Of a stretch of 54,450 nucleotides of DNA, positions 9,032 to 19,045 are shown one piece after another (position 1 is the stretch's first letter; each line of letters opens with the position of its first letter). Made by a program: the position numbers and the translations under genes. A model generated the notes under the pieces. That model ran no database searches and was not told where the DNA came from. It saw nothing but the letters and a program-made list of their open reading frames with translations. The stretch comes from Lysinibacillus telephonicus. GTDB taxonomy: Bacteria > Bacillota > Bacilli > Bacillales_A > Planococcaceae. The DNA is taken from NCBI RefSeq assembly GCF_003966145.1, contig NZ_RXNR01000027.1:1-54450 (forward strand), in the 5' to 3' direction.

Positions 9032-9778
9032 TTAAAATTCTGATACTTGTTGTAAAAATTTTTGTGCTCTTTCTGTTTGAGGATGCTCAAAAAATTCAAC
9101 CGGGTTAGCATCTTCCACAATGACACCATCCGCCATAAAAATAATTCTATCAGCTACTTCTTTTGCAAATTTCATTTCATGTGTGACGATGACCATTGTC
9201 ATCCCCTCTTCTGCTAAGTCTTTCATTACTTTCAATACTTCACCTACCAGCTCTGGATCTAGAGCCGATGTCGGTTCGTCGAATAACATTAATTTTGGTT
9301 CCATTGCCAATGCTCGTGCGATCGCTACACGTTGTTGTTGACCACCGGATAGTTGTGAAGGATATGATTCTTTTTTTTCGGCAAGACCAACTTTTGAAAG
9401 CAAGTCCGATGCAATTTTATATGCCTCATCCTTCTTCATTTTTTTAACGATTAGAAGTGCTTCCATTACATTCTCTACAACCGTTTTATGTGGGTACAAA
9501 TTAAATTGCTGGAATACCATACCCGTTTCTTGCCGAATGGCGTGTACTTCTTTTTGTAATTCTTTTCTTTGTGCTTGTGGATCGATAACATGCCCATTCA
9601 CATTGACGGTGCCGCCGGTTATAGCTTCTAAACCATTAATACAGCGCAGGAAGGTACTCTTTCCAGAACCACTAGGACCGATAACAGCTACGACTTGTTG
9701 TGAAGGAATCGTTAATGAAATGTTTTTTAGTACTTCGTTATCTCCAAAGTTCTTTTGTAGATGACTAATCTCAATCAC
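9032..9778 (-). CDS. Polar amino-acid ABC transporter, ATP-binding subunit (cystine type)
   Basis: A 248-residue ATPase of the GlnQ/TcyC class that powers import through the adjacent permease. Walker [10 protein letters not shown] is at 34-42, signature LSGGQQQR at 143-150, Walker B and DEPT at about 163-170, then the switch His in VIVTHEM. The first residue is a GTG with AAAGGGGGG upstream; an ATG 14 codons earlier lies inside the permease end and lacks family similarity. It follows the permease gene by 16 bases. Cystine is the best guess from similarity to TcyABC; other amino acids are possible. Confidence 0.85.
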   Translation of the reverse strand: MIEISHLQKNFGDNEVLKNISLTIPSQQVVAVIGPSGSGKSTFLRCINGLEAITGGTVNVNGHVIDPQAQRKELQKEVHAIRQETGMVFQQFNLYPHKTVVENVMEALLIVKKMKKDEAYKIASDLLSKVGLAEKKESYPSQLSGGQQQRVAIARALAMEPKLMLFDEPTSALDPELVGEVLKVMKDLAEEGMTMVIVTHEMKFAKEVADRIIFMADGVIVEDANPVEFFEHPQTERAQKFLQQVSEF

Positions 9779-9794
9779 GCAATACGCCCCCCCT

Positions 9795-10436
9795 TTAGTA
9801 AACAGACAATCGTTTTTCAATTTTATGCAATATAAATGTAAAGAACGTACTCATTATCCAGTACATTACAGCAATTGCTAAATAAAATGGCATATACACA
9901 TAATACTGGGATACTAATAATTGGGCAGAACGCATTAGTTCTGTCACTGTAATAGCAGAAACAAGCGATGTTTCTTTTAGCATACCAACGAATGTATTTC
10001 CTAATGGAGGAATTGCATAACGTATTGCCTGTGGAATGACGATACGGCGCATAGCCTGGCGTTCAGTCATCCCTGTTGCAATTGCTGCTTCCGTTTGACC
10101 TTTTGGTACTGACTCAATAGCACCGCGGAAAGCTTCTGAAACATATGCTCCAATATTAATACTTAGTGCAATGTAGGCAGCCGTAAGTGCTCCCAACTCA
10201 ATACCAAAATCCACCAAACCATAGTAGACAATTACTATTTGAACAAGCGGCGGTGTTCCACGGATGATTGAAACGTATACTCTTGCAACCATACGCAGAA
10301 CGCGATTGCCCTTAATTCGAGCAATCGCGGTAATTAAGCCAATAATTAAACCAAAAAACATCGAAACCAATGTGATATTTAAAGTATAGTATGCCCCTTT
10401 TAATAAAAAAGGGAGATTTTCAATAACCAGATTCAT
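9795..10436 (-). CDS. Polar amino-acid ABC transporter permease (cystine type)
   Basis: A 213-residue integral membrane protein of the HisM/TcyB class with about five transmembrane helices. The cytoplasmic EAA loop that docks the ATPase is clear ([22 protein letters not shown], residues around 115-137). [18 protein letters not shown] is the typical conserved segment after the first helices. It lies 17 bases from the binding-protein gene upstream and 16 from the ATPase downstream, so it is one operon. The complex is probably a permease homodimer, as only one permease gene is present. Confidence 0.85.
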   Translation of the reverse strand: MNLVIENLPFLLKGAYYTLNITLVSMFFGLIIGLITAIARIKGNRVLRMVARVYVSIIRGTPPLVQIVIVYYGLVDFGIELGALTAAYIALSINIGAYVSEAFRGAIESVPKGQTEAAIATGMTERQAMRRIVIPQAIRYAIPPLGNTFVGMLKETSLVSAITVTELMRSAQLLVSQYYVYMPFYLAIAVMYWIMSTFFTFILHKIEKRLSVY

Positions 10437-10453
10437 TGTAGTTACCTGCTTCC

Positions 10454-11275
10454 TTATTCTGCTGGAGGCGCTTCTTCAAACCATTTCATAAAGATTTCTT
10501 CGTACGTACCGTCTTGCTTCATTTCTTCTAAAGCTTTATTTAATGCCTCAACAAGTTCTGTATTTCCTTTTTTCACTGCAACTGCTGCCTTATCTGATTT
10601 TATTGGTTCACCAACCGCTTTAATTGCATAACCATTTTGTTCAACAACAGGTTTTAAAGCATATACATTATTAATTGTTGCATCAATACGACCTGAATCT
10701 AAATCTTTTAATGTTGTAATAACATCGTCGTACGTATTAATTGTAAAATCTCCAACTTCAGGCATTAATTCCGTACGTAAATACGTTTCATCATTTGTAC
10801 CTAGTCCAACACCAATTTTTTTCCCTTTAAAGTCTTCTTTTGTTTGAATATCTGTATTTGATTCTTTAACAATCACTTTCACTTGGTTTGTAATGTATGG
10901 TTCTGTAAAATCAATTTGTTTTTGACGTTCTTCTGTAATCGTAACTTGACTTACTAAAATATCGAATTTGTCTTTTTGCAAACCAGGGATAAGCCCAGAA
11001 AAATCTTGTGCAACAAATTCAGCTTCCACACCAAGGCGTTCAGCCAATTCTTTTGCAATATCCACATCAAATCCATCGTACTCTTTATTTTCATTTAGGT
11101 AGTTATATGGAGCATATGTACCCATAATTCCTACAGTGATTTTACCTTCCTCTTGGATTTGCTCAAGAGCGTTTGCTTCGTCTTTATCTGCTTCTTTTGT
11201 TGTATTAGCTCCACATGCGGCTAAAAGTAATGAAGATACTGCTGCAAGTGATAGTAGCCATTTTGCTTTTTTCAT
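10454..11275 (-). CDS. Amino-acid ABC transporter substrate-binding lipoprotein (cystine type)
   Basis: A 273-residue extracellular lipoprotein. A signal peptide ends in lipobox LAAC with Cys21 as the lipidated residue. The rest is a type II periplasmic-binding fold of the SBP_bac_3 family, including GTYAPYNYLNENKEYDGFDVD, the VSQVTITEERQKQIDFTEPY segment and KADTSR-like hinge residues. It captures the substrate for the permease and ATPase that follow. It comes directly after tetR (18-base gap). Cystine or a related amino acid is the likely ligand by family resemblance; not proven. Confidence 0.85.
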   Translation of the reverse strand: MKKAKWLLSLAAVSSLLLAACGANTTKEADKDEANALEQIQEEGKITVGIMGTYAPYNYLNENKEYDGFDVDIAKELAERLGVEAEFVAQDFSGLIPGLQKDKFDILVSQVTITEERQKQIDFTEPYITNQVKVIVKESNTDIQTKEDFKGKKIGVGLGTNDETYLRTELMPEVGDFTINTYDDVITTLKDLDSGRIDATINNVYALKPVVEQNGYAIKAVGEPIKSDKAAVAVKKGNTELVEALNKALEEMKQDGTYEEIFMKWFEEAPPAE

Positions 11276-11293
11276 GCTGTTTTCCCTCCTGTT

Positions 11294-11920
11294 TTAGACA
11301 CCGAAAATGCCGAAAAATTCAAATTTTACGGTCTCTTCAATGATTTCTTGTAGTGAATGATGCTGCAATACTTGGCTTGATGAAGAAGATTTAAATAGCC
11401 ATCGCGATAAAACCCCTTCAAGAAGACTCATTACAAAAACAGCCTGCATCTCTGGATTGATGCGTTCATTCGTCATATGTAATTCTTTTGCTTGTTTTAT
11501 ATTATTAGCAAAAGCAGCTTCCATATCCGTTTTAATTGCATCAACTTTTGTTTGTAATGTAGGCTGTGAATGAATCCCCTTTAAAATAATTTGCATTAAA
11601 AACGGATTTTCTTCTGCAAATTTAAATATATGTTCAAAAATACTCATTGAGGAAACAACTGAATCTTGCACATCTACTTTTGTTGTACGATATCCAATTT
11701 GGATTGCCTCTAATATTTGAACACGTCCAGCCTCGAGCATCTCTAAGCAAATCGCCTCTTTACTTTCAAAATGCCAATAAAAAGTTCCTTGCGATACTTC
11801 AGCTTTTGCAACTATGTCAGAAATTTTCGTATTCTCAAAGCCTTTTGTTGCAAATAGTTCTAATGCAATCTGTAATAATTGCCGCTTCCTATCTTGTCTT
11901 CGCACTCGATCTTGCATCAT
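11294..11920 (-). CDS. TetR/AcrR family regulator
   Basis: A 208-residue one-component regulator. The N-terminal helix-turn-helix (about 31-52, with TKISDIVAKAEVSQGTFYWHFESKE) is followed by an all-helical ligand domain. It is the first gene of the unit and starts just below a perfect inverted repeat, so autorepression together with control of the downstream transporter genes is likely. AGGAGGT precedes the start. TetR proteins leading an amino-acid importer operon are not the commonest arrangement; the inducer is unknown. Confidence 0.85.
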   Translation of the reverse strand: MMQDRVRRQDRKRQLLQIALELFATKGFENTKISDIVAKAEVSQGTFYWHFESKEAICLEMLEAGRVQILEAIQIGYRTTKVDVQDSVVSSMSIFEHIFKFAEENPFLMQIILKGIHSQPTLQTKVDAIKTDMEAAFANNIKQAKELHMTNERINPEMQAVFVMSLLEGVLSRWLFKSSSSSQVLQHHSLQEIIEETVKFEFFGIFGV

Positions 11921-11930
11921 TCACACCTCC

Positions 11931-11948
11931 TAACTGACTCGTCAGTTA
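11931..11948. promoter_or_regulatory. TetR operator candidate
   Basis: A perfect inverted repeat with 8-base arms, TAACTGAC-TC-GTCAGTTA, ends 10 bases upstream of the tetR start codon. Size, symmetry and position match operators of TetR regulators of the FadR/AcrR kind. Confidence 0.7.
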
Positions 11949-12042
11949 ATTAAATCCTACAAATTAACTTGAGATTAGTCAAATGTTTTTACTTAATTTT
12001 TTTGGAAATTTATATAGCCTTAGAATTTTAAAAAAACAAATT

Positions 12043-12077
12043 AAAAAAAGTCATCTTGAAAAAATCAAAATGACTTC
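12043..12077 (-). terminator. Terminator after the HD-domain gene
   Basis: An 11-bp stem with one wobble (12049-12059 with 12065-12075) followed on the minus strand by seven T. It separates the HD gene from the tetR operon promoter. Confidence 0.75.
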
Positions 12078-12093
12078 TAATGTATTTGTTATT

Positions 12094-12717
12094 TTAGGCT
12101 CTTCCTTCAATCTCATTCTTTAATTGGCTTAAAAAGTTTTCCATAAATGCATGTCTTTCTTCAGCCATTTGCTTTCCTTTTTCTGTGGTCATTAATTCCT
12201 TTAAAAGCAAAAGCTTTTCGTAGAAATGTGTAACTGAGGCTGTACTTTTTGAACGGTATTCTTCTTCTGTCATTTTTACCCGTACTTCCTCATGATTATC
12301 ATAAAGCTTGCGTCCCTTCGCCCCACCAAATGCAAACGTTCGAGCAATTCCAATAGCACCAATTGCATCTAATCTATCTGCATCTCTCACAATTTTAGCT
12401 TCAATCGTTTTAGCAGGAAGTTGATTCCCACCATTAAATGAAACACTCGAAATTATTTCACGAATATGATCCTTTTTTTCTTCAGATATATTTAATGAAT
12501 CAATTAAACGATTTTCATTATCTTTATTATCTGTATACTTTTTATCACTTACATCATGTAATAATGCAGCAAGGCGAACTACTTCTTTATCTGCTGTTGG
12601 CTCCGTTTCAAGTATTGCTTCTGCATTTTGTAATACACGTTCGATATGTTGAAAATCATGGCTTGCATCATAATTTTCATAAATCTCTTTAACAGAATCT
12701 TTTATTTGTGTAATCAT
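12094..12717 (-). CDS. ypgQ: HD-domain phosphohydrolase, YpgQ-like
   Basis: A 207-residue cytosolic hydrolase. HD-domain metal ligands are visible: His24 in the HDFQHIERV motif, the His54-Asp55 pair in LHDVSD, and the later Asp in RDADRLDAIGAIGIARTF (residues 111-127). The length and the last motif fit B. subtilis YpgQ, reported as a manganese-dependent pyrophosphohydrolase acting on nucleoside triphosphates. It is a single-gene unit between the tetR operon and doxX. The substrate in this organism is inferred from the family only. Confidence 0.8.
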   Translation of the reverse strand: MITQIKDSVKEIYENYDASHDFQHIERVLQNAEAILETEPTADKEVVRLAALLHDVSDKKYTDNKDNENRLIDSLNISEEKKDHIREIISSVSFNGGNQLPAKTIEAKIVRDADRLDAIGAIGIARTFAFGGAKGRKLYDNHEEVRVKMTEEEYRSKSTASVTHFYEKLLLLKELMTTEKGKQMAEERHAFMENFLSQLKNEIEGRA

Positions 12718-12869
12718 ACTTCATCATCTCCTATTGAAATTATAAATGAAAGGATTAAGACATGAAATAAAACTTTTCTTTCAGATAAACTTATTTTCTA
12801 GAAGTGTATTATATCTGGACTAGCCACAATAAGATAATATAAAAACTTATTTTGAGAGGAGATTATAAA

Positions 12870-13295
12870 CTGTATAAAAACGAATTTGGGGCGCTAATTA
12901 TTCGCATTGTCCTTGGAAGTATATTTTTAATTCACGGATTGGCAAAGTTTCAGGAGGGGATAGCTGAAACGATAAAAAGATTCGAAAGCTACAATATTCC
13001 ATATGCTGACTATGTTTCTTTTGGTGTAGCAGGAGTTGAATTAATAGGCGGATTCTTTTTAATTATCGGCTTTTCAGTCCGTTTTGTATCCGCTTTACTA
13101 ATTATTATAATGACCGGAGCGATTGTATTTGTTAAATTTGATGCTGGTTTTTTAAATGGATATGAATACGATGTCGCATTACTAGCAATGTCCTGCTACT
13201 TGCTATTTGGGGGCAGTCGCTTACTTGCATTAGATAAACTTTTTGTTAGAGATACTAAAAAGAAATCCAAAGTTGAATTTAAAAGGAGCTATTAA
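12870..13295 (+). CDS. DoxX family membrane protein
   Basis: A membrane protein of about 141 residues with four predicted helices and the DoxX opening (RIVLGSIFLIHGLAKFQEG). DoxX-type proteins have been linked to thiol and redox stress but have no agreed enzymatic role. Start choice is unusual. The only TTG upstream (12852) is too close to the RBS, while CTG at 12870 sits eight bases after AGAGGAG, exactly where an ATG would be expected. No ATG or GTG is available before the first helix. I therefore place the start at the CTG, with moderate confidence. A bidirectional terminator separates it from convergent rbsB. Confidence 0.8.
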   Translation: MYKNEFGALIIRIVLGSIFLIHGLAKFQEGIAETIKRFESYNIPYADYVSFGVAGVELIGGFFLIIGFSVRFVSALLIIIMTGAIVFVKFDAGFLNGYEYDVALLAMSCYLLFGGSRLLALDKLFVRDTKKKSKVEFKRSY

Positions 13296-13335
13296 AAAAA
13301 TAGCAGGCAGAGCGATATTGTTCTACCTGCTATTT
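13294..13335. terminator. Bidirectional terminator between doxX and rbsB
   Basis: A 10-bp stem (13298-13307 with 13326-13335) with an A-run on its left side, placed between the stops of two convergent genes. It serves rbsB on the minus strand with a strong T-run, and probably doxX. Confidence 0.75.
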
Positions 13336-13340
13336 GTTAC

Positions 13341-14264
13341 TTATTGTTTAACTAACTCTAAATCTACTGGAACGAATTCTTCAACTGTTTTACCATTTAA
13401 GTAATCAACTGCAGTTTTAATTGCTGCTTTCCCAATTTCCTCGGGCTTTTGTGCAACTGAAGCTGCCATTTTACCTTCTTCGATTTTAGCTAGCGCATCA
13501 TCTGTTGCATCAAAGCCAATAACGATAATATCTTTATTGGCTGCTTCGATTGCTTCAAGGGCACCTAATGCCATCTCGTCATTTTGTGCAAAGACTGCTT
13601 GAATTTCCGGGTTTGCCTGCAGCATATTTTCCATAACAGTTAAGCCTTCGCTGCGGTCAAAATTAGCAGTTAGGCTAGATACGATATCAACTTTTCCTTC
13701 GACTGCAGTTAGGAATCCTTCACCGCGATCACGTGCAGCAGAAGAACCTGCAGTTCCTTCTAGCATGGCAACTTTTGCTCCTTCACCTGCTAATTCAAGT
13801 AAATACTCCCCTGCCAATACTCCACCTGCTACGTTATCTGATGCAATATGTGAAACTACCTCTCCACTTTCAGCTGAACGGTCAACTGTAATAACAGGAA
13901 TTCCCGCTGCATTTGCTGATTCAACTGCAGAGCCAATTGCTGCAGAGTCTACAGGATTAATTAAAATAATATCAACACCTTGTTGAATTAAATCTTCAAC
14001 GTCAGAAGCTTGTTTAGATGCATCGTCTTGTGCATCAACAATCGAAATTTCTGAGCCTAGTTCTTTTGCATTTGCTTCTGCACCTTCACTTAAAGTAACA
14101 AAAAACGGATTGTTTAAAGTTGAGATAGAGAAGCCGATTTTAAATGATGTTTTTTCACCCGTTGCTCCTTCTTCTGCATTTTTTAAGAAAGGAGATTCCA
14201 TTGAACATGCACAAAGGATGATTGTCATTAATGCTACTACTAACAATAAAGTGAGCTTTTTCAT
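13341..14264 (-). CDS. rbsB: D-ribose ABC transporter substrate-binding lipoprotein
   Basis: A 307-residue exported protein with a signal peptide ending at Cys20 (lipobox LCAC). It has the type I periplasmic-binding fold of ribose-binding proteins: FSISTLNNPFF, then the DAQDDASKQASDVEDLI segment, NPVDSAAIG, TVDRSAESGEVVSHIASDN and FAQNDEMALGALEA. It delivers ribose to RbsC/RbsA. It is the last gene of the six-gene rbs operon, as in B. subtilis. Confidence 0.93.
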   Translation of the reverse strand: MKKLTLLLVVALMTIILCACSMESPFLKNAEEGATGEKTSFKIGFSISTLNNPFFVTLSEGAEANAKELGSEISIVDAQDDASKQASDVEDLIQQGVDIILINPVDSAAIGSAVESANAAGIPVITVDRSAESGEVVSHIASDNVAGGVLAGEYLLELAGEGAKVAMLEGTAGSSAARDRGEGFLTAVEGKVDIVSSLTANFDRSEGLTVMENMLQANPEIQAVFAQNDEMALGALEAIEAANKDIIVIGFDATDDALAKIEEGKMAASVAQKPEEIGKAAIKTAVDYLNGKTVEEFVPVDLELVKQ

Positions 14265-14276
14265 ATAAAGTACTCC

Positions 14277-15215
14277 TTACGCTGATTTTTTACGATCCAT
14301 TAAAACTGCTAACAAAATTACGATACCTTTTACTACTTGCTGCCAGAATGACGACACACCAATCAAGTTCATTCCGTTATTTAATACACCGATAATTAAC
14401 GCACCGATCAGTGTTCCAAAAATCCAGCCTTTACCACCGTTTAAGCTTGTACCACCTAGTACAACTGCTGCAATTGCATCTAATTCATAAGATTCCCCTG
14501 CAGTTGGCTGAGCTGAATTTAAGCGTGAAGTTAAAATAAGCGCAGATAATGCTGCTAAAAATCCAGTAATTGCATAAACCGCTATTTTTACTCGATCTGT
14601 GTTAATTCCAGATAATTTTGCAGCTTCCTCATTTCCACCAACAGCATAGACGCGACGTCCAAATGTTGTTTTTTGTAAAATAAAGTATAGTATGAAAAAT
14701 GCAATAACCATCGTTACAACAGGAACTGGGAATCCTAAAAAGTATCCTTTCCCGAATAATTGAAATGAATAATGATCACCTAAACCCGAAATTGGGCGAC
14801 CTTCTGTAAATACTAAAGTTAAACCACGGTAAATTGTCATTGTTGCAAGTGTTGCGATGAATGGTGCAACCTTTCCTTTAGTAATAACGACCCCGTTAAT
14901 AGCACCTAAAATTAAACCTAAAATTAAAGCGATTCCCATTGTTAGAAATGGATCCAATCCGCCTGCTAGTAAACTTGCAGCAATAGCACCTGTTAAGGCT
15001 AAAGTTGACCCAACTGACAAGTCAATTCCACCTGTTAAAATAACAAATGTCATACCGAACGCAATAATTGCACTAATTGAAACCTGTCGAAGTACATTAA
15101 ATATATTGGCAATTGATAGGAAGCTAGGGTTTAATACTGAAACAATAATAATTAGCAAAAGTAACCCGAATAACGGTCCTAGCTTTGATAACATTTCTTT
15201 TGATTTAATAGACAA
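14277..15215 (-). CDS. rbsC: D-ribose ABC transporter permease
   Basis: A permease of about 312 residues with 8-10 hydrophobic helices and the sugar-permease motifs [23 protein letters not shown] and [16 protein letters not shown]. The downstream GAALVMGVLNN-like segment is also present. It pairs with RbsA and RbsB. An ATG exists at 15236, but AGGAGGAG lies inside those first codons and points to TTG 15215. This TTG overlaps the rbsA stop by 11 bases, a typical translational-coupling arrangement. I prefer the TTG; the ATG remains possible. Confidence 0.9.
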   Translation of the reverse strand: MSIKSKEMLSKLGPLFGLLLLIIIVSVLNPSFLSIANIFNVLRQVSISAIIAFGMTFVILTGGIDLSVGSTLALTGAIAASLLAGGLDPFLTMGIALILGLILGAINGVVITKGKVAPFIATLATMTIYRGLTLVFTEGRPISGLGDHYSFQLFGKGYFLGFPVPVVTMVIAFFILYFILQKTTFGRRVYAVGGNEEAAKLSGINTDRVKIAVYAITGFLAALSALILTSRLNSAQPTAGESYELDAIAAVVLGGTSLNGGKGWIFGTLIGALIIGVLNNGMNLIGVSSFWQQVVKGIVILLAVLMDRKKSA

Positions 15216-16698
15216 GTTGCTCTCCTCCTGTTGCATAATGCATAATGACTTCTTGTGTCATTTGCTCTTTATTGACTTCACCAGTTAGCTTTCCTTCTTG
15301 CATAACGATTACACGATCAGCGATGCCAATGACTTCTGGCAACTCAGATGAAATCATTAAAATTGCAACACCTGCTTCTGCTAGCTGATTGATAATATGA
15401 TAGATTTCTTTTTTCGCGCCGATATCTACACCACGAGTTGGTTCATCTAATATTAAGATTTCAGGATCAGTACCTAGCCATTTCCCAATTACGACTTTTT
15501 GCTGGTTCCCACCACTTAAAGATTTAGCACTCTGTTCAGGACTTGAAGTGCGGATTTTAAGATCTTCGATATATTTCATCACCATTGAAGTTTCTTTTTC
15601 TTTATTAAGAACACCAGATGATGAGCATTTTTTAAGATTAGCTAAAGCGATATTCTCTTTTATAGAAAAATCTAAAACCAACCCTTGTGTTTTACGGTCC
15701 TCCGTAACAAAGCCGATACGATGGTTCATCGCATCAATTGGTGATTTAATCGTTGCCTTTTTCCCGTCAATGAAAATCTCACCGCTGCTAGCTTTTCGAT
15801 AACCAAAAATGGTTTGTGCAACTTCTGTACGACCGGCACCCATTAAACCAGCAACAGCCAATACCTCTCCTTTTTTCAATGAAAAAGAAATATCCTTAAA
15901 TAGTCCATTTACAGTTAAGTTTCGGACTTCCAGCTTTGTTTCACCAATTTGGCAATTTCGTTCTGGGAAACGTTCCCCAAGCTCCCGTCCTACCATCATT
16001 GCTACAATTTCATCAAAATTTGTTTCAGGAATATTTCGTACACCAACATACCCGCCATCTCGCAAGATTGTAATACGATCACAAATTGCAAAAATTTCTT
16101 CCATACGGTGTGAGATATAGACAAACGAAATTCCTTTTGCCTTTAATTCGCGAATCGTTTTAAATAAAGTTTCAATTTCTCGATCTGTTAATGCAGCAGT
16201 CGGTTCATCCATAACGATATATTTTGCATCACTTGCAATTGCTTTCGCGATTTCAATAATTTGTTGTTTCCCTACAGATAAATCACCAGTTCGCATTCTT
16301 GGGTTGACATCTAACCCTAATCTTAAAAGAAGTTCGTGTGCTTCTTTTTCCATTTGGCGAGTTTTTAAGATTCCAGTTTTGCCGTAAGTCAGTTCTTTAC
16401 CTAAAAATAAATTCTGTGCAACAGTCAAATCTGGCAAAATATTTAACTCTTGATGAATAACGATAATTCCATATTTCTCAGCATCTTTAGGTGATTTAAA
16501 ATGAACAACCTCTCCATCAACTACGACTTCCCCAGCGTCTTTTGTATAAATACCGCTTAAAATTTTCATCATTGTCGATTTCCCAGCGCCGTTTTCACCC
16601 ATAAGAGCATGGATTTCACCATCTGCTAAATTAAATTGCACATTATCTAACACGACATTGCCACTAAATGATTTTGAAATACCTTTCATTTCGATCAT
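15205..16698 (-). CDS. rbsA: D-ribose ABC transporter, tandem ATP-binding protein
   Basis: A 497-residue fusion of two ABC ATPase domains, the usual layout for RbsA. First domain: Walker [10 protein letters not shown] near residue 36, signature LSVGKQQ, then DEPTAAL. The second domain has the degenerate Walker A typical of the family (GLMGAGRTE), a normal signature LSGGNQQK and [11 protein letters not shown] 16698 sits six bases after AGTAGGTG; the GTG three codons earlier overlaps the RBS. Its end overlaps rbsC. Confidence 0.93.
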   Translation of the reverse strand: MIEMKGISKSFSGNVVLDNVQFNLADGEIHALMGENGAGKSTMMKILSGIYTKDAGEVVVDGEVVHFKSPKDAEKYGIIVIHQELNILPDLTVAQNLFLGKELTYGKTGILKTRQMEKEAHELLLRLGLDVNPRMRTGDLSVGKQQIIEIAKAIASDAKYIVMDEPTAALTDREIETLFKTIRELKAKGISFVYISHRMEEIFAICDRITILRDGGYVGVRNIPETNFDEIVAMMVGRELGERFPERNCQIGETKLEVRNLTVNGLFKDISFSLKKGEVLAVAGLMGAGRTEVAQTIFGYRKASSGEIFIDGKKATIKSPIDAMNHRIGFVTEDRKTQGLVLDFSIKENIALANLKKCSSSGVLNKEKETSMVMKYIEDLKIRTSSPEQSAKSLSGGNQQKVVIGKWLGTDPEILILDEPTRGVDIGAKKEIYHIINQLAEAGVAILMISSELPEVIGIADRVIVMQEGKLTGEVNKEQMTQEVIMHYATGGEQLVY

Positions 16699-16754
16699 AT
16701 GAATCACCTACTTTTTTATGGTTATATTAGAAAAGCCATTCTTATAAGTTTTAA

Positions 16755-17144
16755 TTAAAAAATAACGCCGCATTGTAAGATAACATTTGCATATGGTGTT
16801 GTTTCACCTGTTCGAATAATTAATCTTGTATTTTTCGTAAGAGCCTTAAACTCCTCATGAGATACGTATGAGATGTTTGGACATTTCATTGAAAGTTCAT
16901 TTCCAACTTGCTCATTATTTGTTTTTACTTCTTCTGCAACAATGGCAGCTTCTACAACTAAGTCTTCTAAAACTACGTCTAAAATCGTAGTAAACGGCGG
17001 TTCCCCTAATCGATATGCTAAATCAATACATGGGACATTATTTGGTATTGGTAACCCACAATCTGCTATAACAATTTGATCAGTATGACCTAATTTAGCA
17101 AAATGTCCTGCTAATTCTCTGTTTAATATCCCGTGCTTTTTCAT
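16755..17144 (-). CDS. rbsD: D-ribose pyranase
   Basis: A 129-residue enzyme that interconverts the pyranose and furanose forms of ribose so that ribokinase can use it. His20 and Asp28 of the active site are present (AKLGHTDQIVIADCGLPIP), as is the C-terminal RTGETTPYANVIL motif that completes the neighbouring subunit's site. Its start overlaps the rbsK stop by four bases. Confidence 0.93.
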   Translation of the reverse strand: MKKHGILNRELAGHFAKLGHTDQIVIADCGLPIPNNVPCIDLAYRLGEPPFTTILDVVLEDLVVEAAIVAEEVKTNNEQVGNELSMKCPNISYVSHEEFKALTKNTRLIIRTGETTPYANVILQCGVIF

Positions 17145-18019
17145 TTTTGTTCCTCCAAACGTGCATTCACTTCCTGTAGCGTCGGCATACCACCCTGTGC
17201 GCCAAATTTTTCAACTGAAAGGGATGCAGCGATATTTGCAAAATAAACTGCTTCATCAATTGAACTACCTGAAGTAATGGCATGTGCAAAAGCTCCATTA
17301 AATGTATCACCTGCACCTGTTGTATCAATGGCAGTTGTTTTGTAGCCTGCGATTCGCACGATTTCGGATCCATTATGGTAAGCAGCACCGTCGCCGCCCA
17401 AAGTCACAATAATTTTATTTGGATATTGTTTTAATACCGTTTCGTAATCTGCTCCAAACATTACTAGACATTCTGTTTCATTTGGCGTTAAGAAAGTTAC
17501 CTTTTCAATCCACTCACGTTTAAAGTTTGCAGCTGGTGCTGGATTAAGTAACACAGGTATTTCAAATTGCTGGCAAATTTCTAATACATATTCAATAGTT
17601 TCTACTGGAATTTCTAGCTGCAGCATAATCAGACTACTTTTTTTGATTAATTCCATATTTTCATCAATTAAATCTTTCGTAACATCAAAATTGGCACCAG
17701 GTACAACGATAATACGGTTATCTTGATCATGCAGTAAAATATTCGCAATTCCAGTAGAGTTGCTAGTTCTTACAACACTATCTACGACAATGTTTTCATT
17801 TTCTAAATTTGACTTTAGTTCATCACCAAAGCTATCTTTCCCAACTGCACCGACCATTTGAACTTGACTTCCTAATCTTGCAACTGCAACAGCTTGATTT
17901 GCCCCTTTCCCACCAGGAATCGTTGTAAATAAATTTCCTAATACGGTTTCTCCTTGTTTAGGAAAAATATCTGTTTGAATTGCAATATCCATATTGATAC
18001 TACCGATGACTGTAATCAT
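17141..18019 (-). CDS. rbsK: Ribokinase
   Basis: A 292-residue PfkB-family kinase that phosphorylates ribose to ribose-5-phosphate. The substrate-binding GGKGANQ is at 36-42, and the catalytic and anion-hole motif DTTGAGD at 232-238, with Asp238 the catalytic base. It overlaps the rbsR stop by one base (TAATG) and rbsD by four, indicating coupled translation. Confidence 0.93.
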   Translation of the reverse strand: MITVIGSINMDIAIQTDIFPKQGETVLGNLFTTIPGGKGANQAVAVARLGSQVQMVGAVGKDSFGDELKSNLENENIVVDSVVRTSNSTGIANILLHDQDNRIIVVPGANFDVTKDLIDENMELIKKSSLIMLQLEIPVETIEYVLEICQQFEIPVLLNPAPAANFKREWIEKVTFLTPNETECLVMFGADYETVLKQYPNKIIVTLGGDGAAYHNGSEIVRIAGYKTTAIDTTGAGDTFNGAFAHAITSGSSIDEAVYFANIAASLSVEKFGAQGGMPTLQEVNARLEEQK

Positions 18020-19002
18020 TATGTTGACTCCTTTCGAGTTGTCTCACGAATGTATAATTGCGGATCTATACATTTGGACACATTTAATATGGTTTTTCCT
18101 TCAATTTGTTGTATTAACATTTCCGTTGCAGCTTCCCCTAATTTATAAATATTTTGGGCTACTGTAGTTAAGCTTGGAGTTACAACTTCTCCCATTTGCG
18201 TTCCATCAAATCCTACAATTTGTAGTTGTTCAGGAATCTTCTTACCTAATCGATGTGCCGCTTTTAATGCGCCAATTGCAGAGGCATCACTAAATGCAAA
18301 AATGCCATTTATGTCTGGATGACCTTGTATATATTCAAAAACGATTTGTTGTGCAGCTTCAAAATCATATGGACTTTCAATAATATGTGTTTCGATCTGC
18401 CTACCTTCTATTGCCTGTAAAAAACCATCCAGTCTAAGCTTTGTTGAGGACAATGTAGTTGGCCCGGTTAAACAAAGAATTGACGTTGCACCACTTTGTA
18501 TTAAATAGTCCGTTCCAAGCTTTGATCCTTTTTGATTGTCGGTTGTGACAGTTGGAATATCCAAGTCTAGCGGGCGGTCTAGCGCTACCATCGGAATATT
18601 AAATTCGTTATTATGTTTGTCGCTGTCAATTATCGAAGTTAAAATAATTCCAGCCACGTATTTTTTAGAAAGAGTTTGCAGGTAATGCTGTTCCTTCTCT
18701 ACATTTTCATCTGAATTGCATAGTATAACTGTATAACCGTATTTAAAAGCCGTATCTTCCACCGCTCTAGCCAGCTCCGGAAAGAATGGATTTTTAATAT
18801 CTGGAATAATTAACCCAATAAGGTCCGACTGTTTAGTAGATAAAGATCTAGCAACCTCACTCGGGGTATAATTTAATTCTTTAATAGCACATTCTATTGC
18901 TGCACGCGATTTCTTTCCAACGTATCCGCTTTCATTTAAGTATCTAGAAACCGTTGCAACTGAAACATTTGCTTTCTTTGCTACATCACTTATATTTGCC
19001 AT
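18019..19002 (-). CDS. rbsR: LacI-family ribose operon repressor
   Basis: A 327-residue LacI/GalR regulator. The helix-turn-helix at residues 3-22 (ISDVAKKANVSVATVSRYLN) and hinge helix (ARSLSTKQS) precede a periplasmic-binding-like sensor domain (IIPDIKNPFFPELARAVED). It is the first gene of the operon it would repress. Three operator-like sites lie within 140 bases upstream. The likely inducer is ribose or a ribose phosphate. Confidence 0.92.
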   Translation of the reverse strand: MANISDVAKKANVSVATVSRYLNESGYVGKKSRAAIECAIKELNYTPSEVARSLSTKQSDLIGLIIPDIKNPFFPELARAVEDTAFKYGYTVILCNSDENVEKEQHYLQTLSKKYVAGIILTSIIDSDKHNNEFNIPMVALDRPLDLDIPTVTTDNQKGSKLGTDYLIQSGATSILCLTGPTTLSSTKLRLDGFLQAIEGRQIETHIIESPYDFEAAQQIVFEYIQGHPDINGIFAFSDASAIGALKAAHRLGKKIPEQLQIVGFDGTQMGEVVTPSLTTVAQNIYKLGEAATEMLIQQIEGKTILNVSKCIDPQLYIRETTRKEST

Positions 19003-19045
19003 TTATCTATCACACTCTTTATTAGAATCATAGAGATTTTTCAAA

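Noticed and set aside
14857-15288. 143-codon plus-strand ORF inside rbsC
   Set aside because: Antisense shadow of a membrane protein gene; no RBS.
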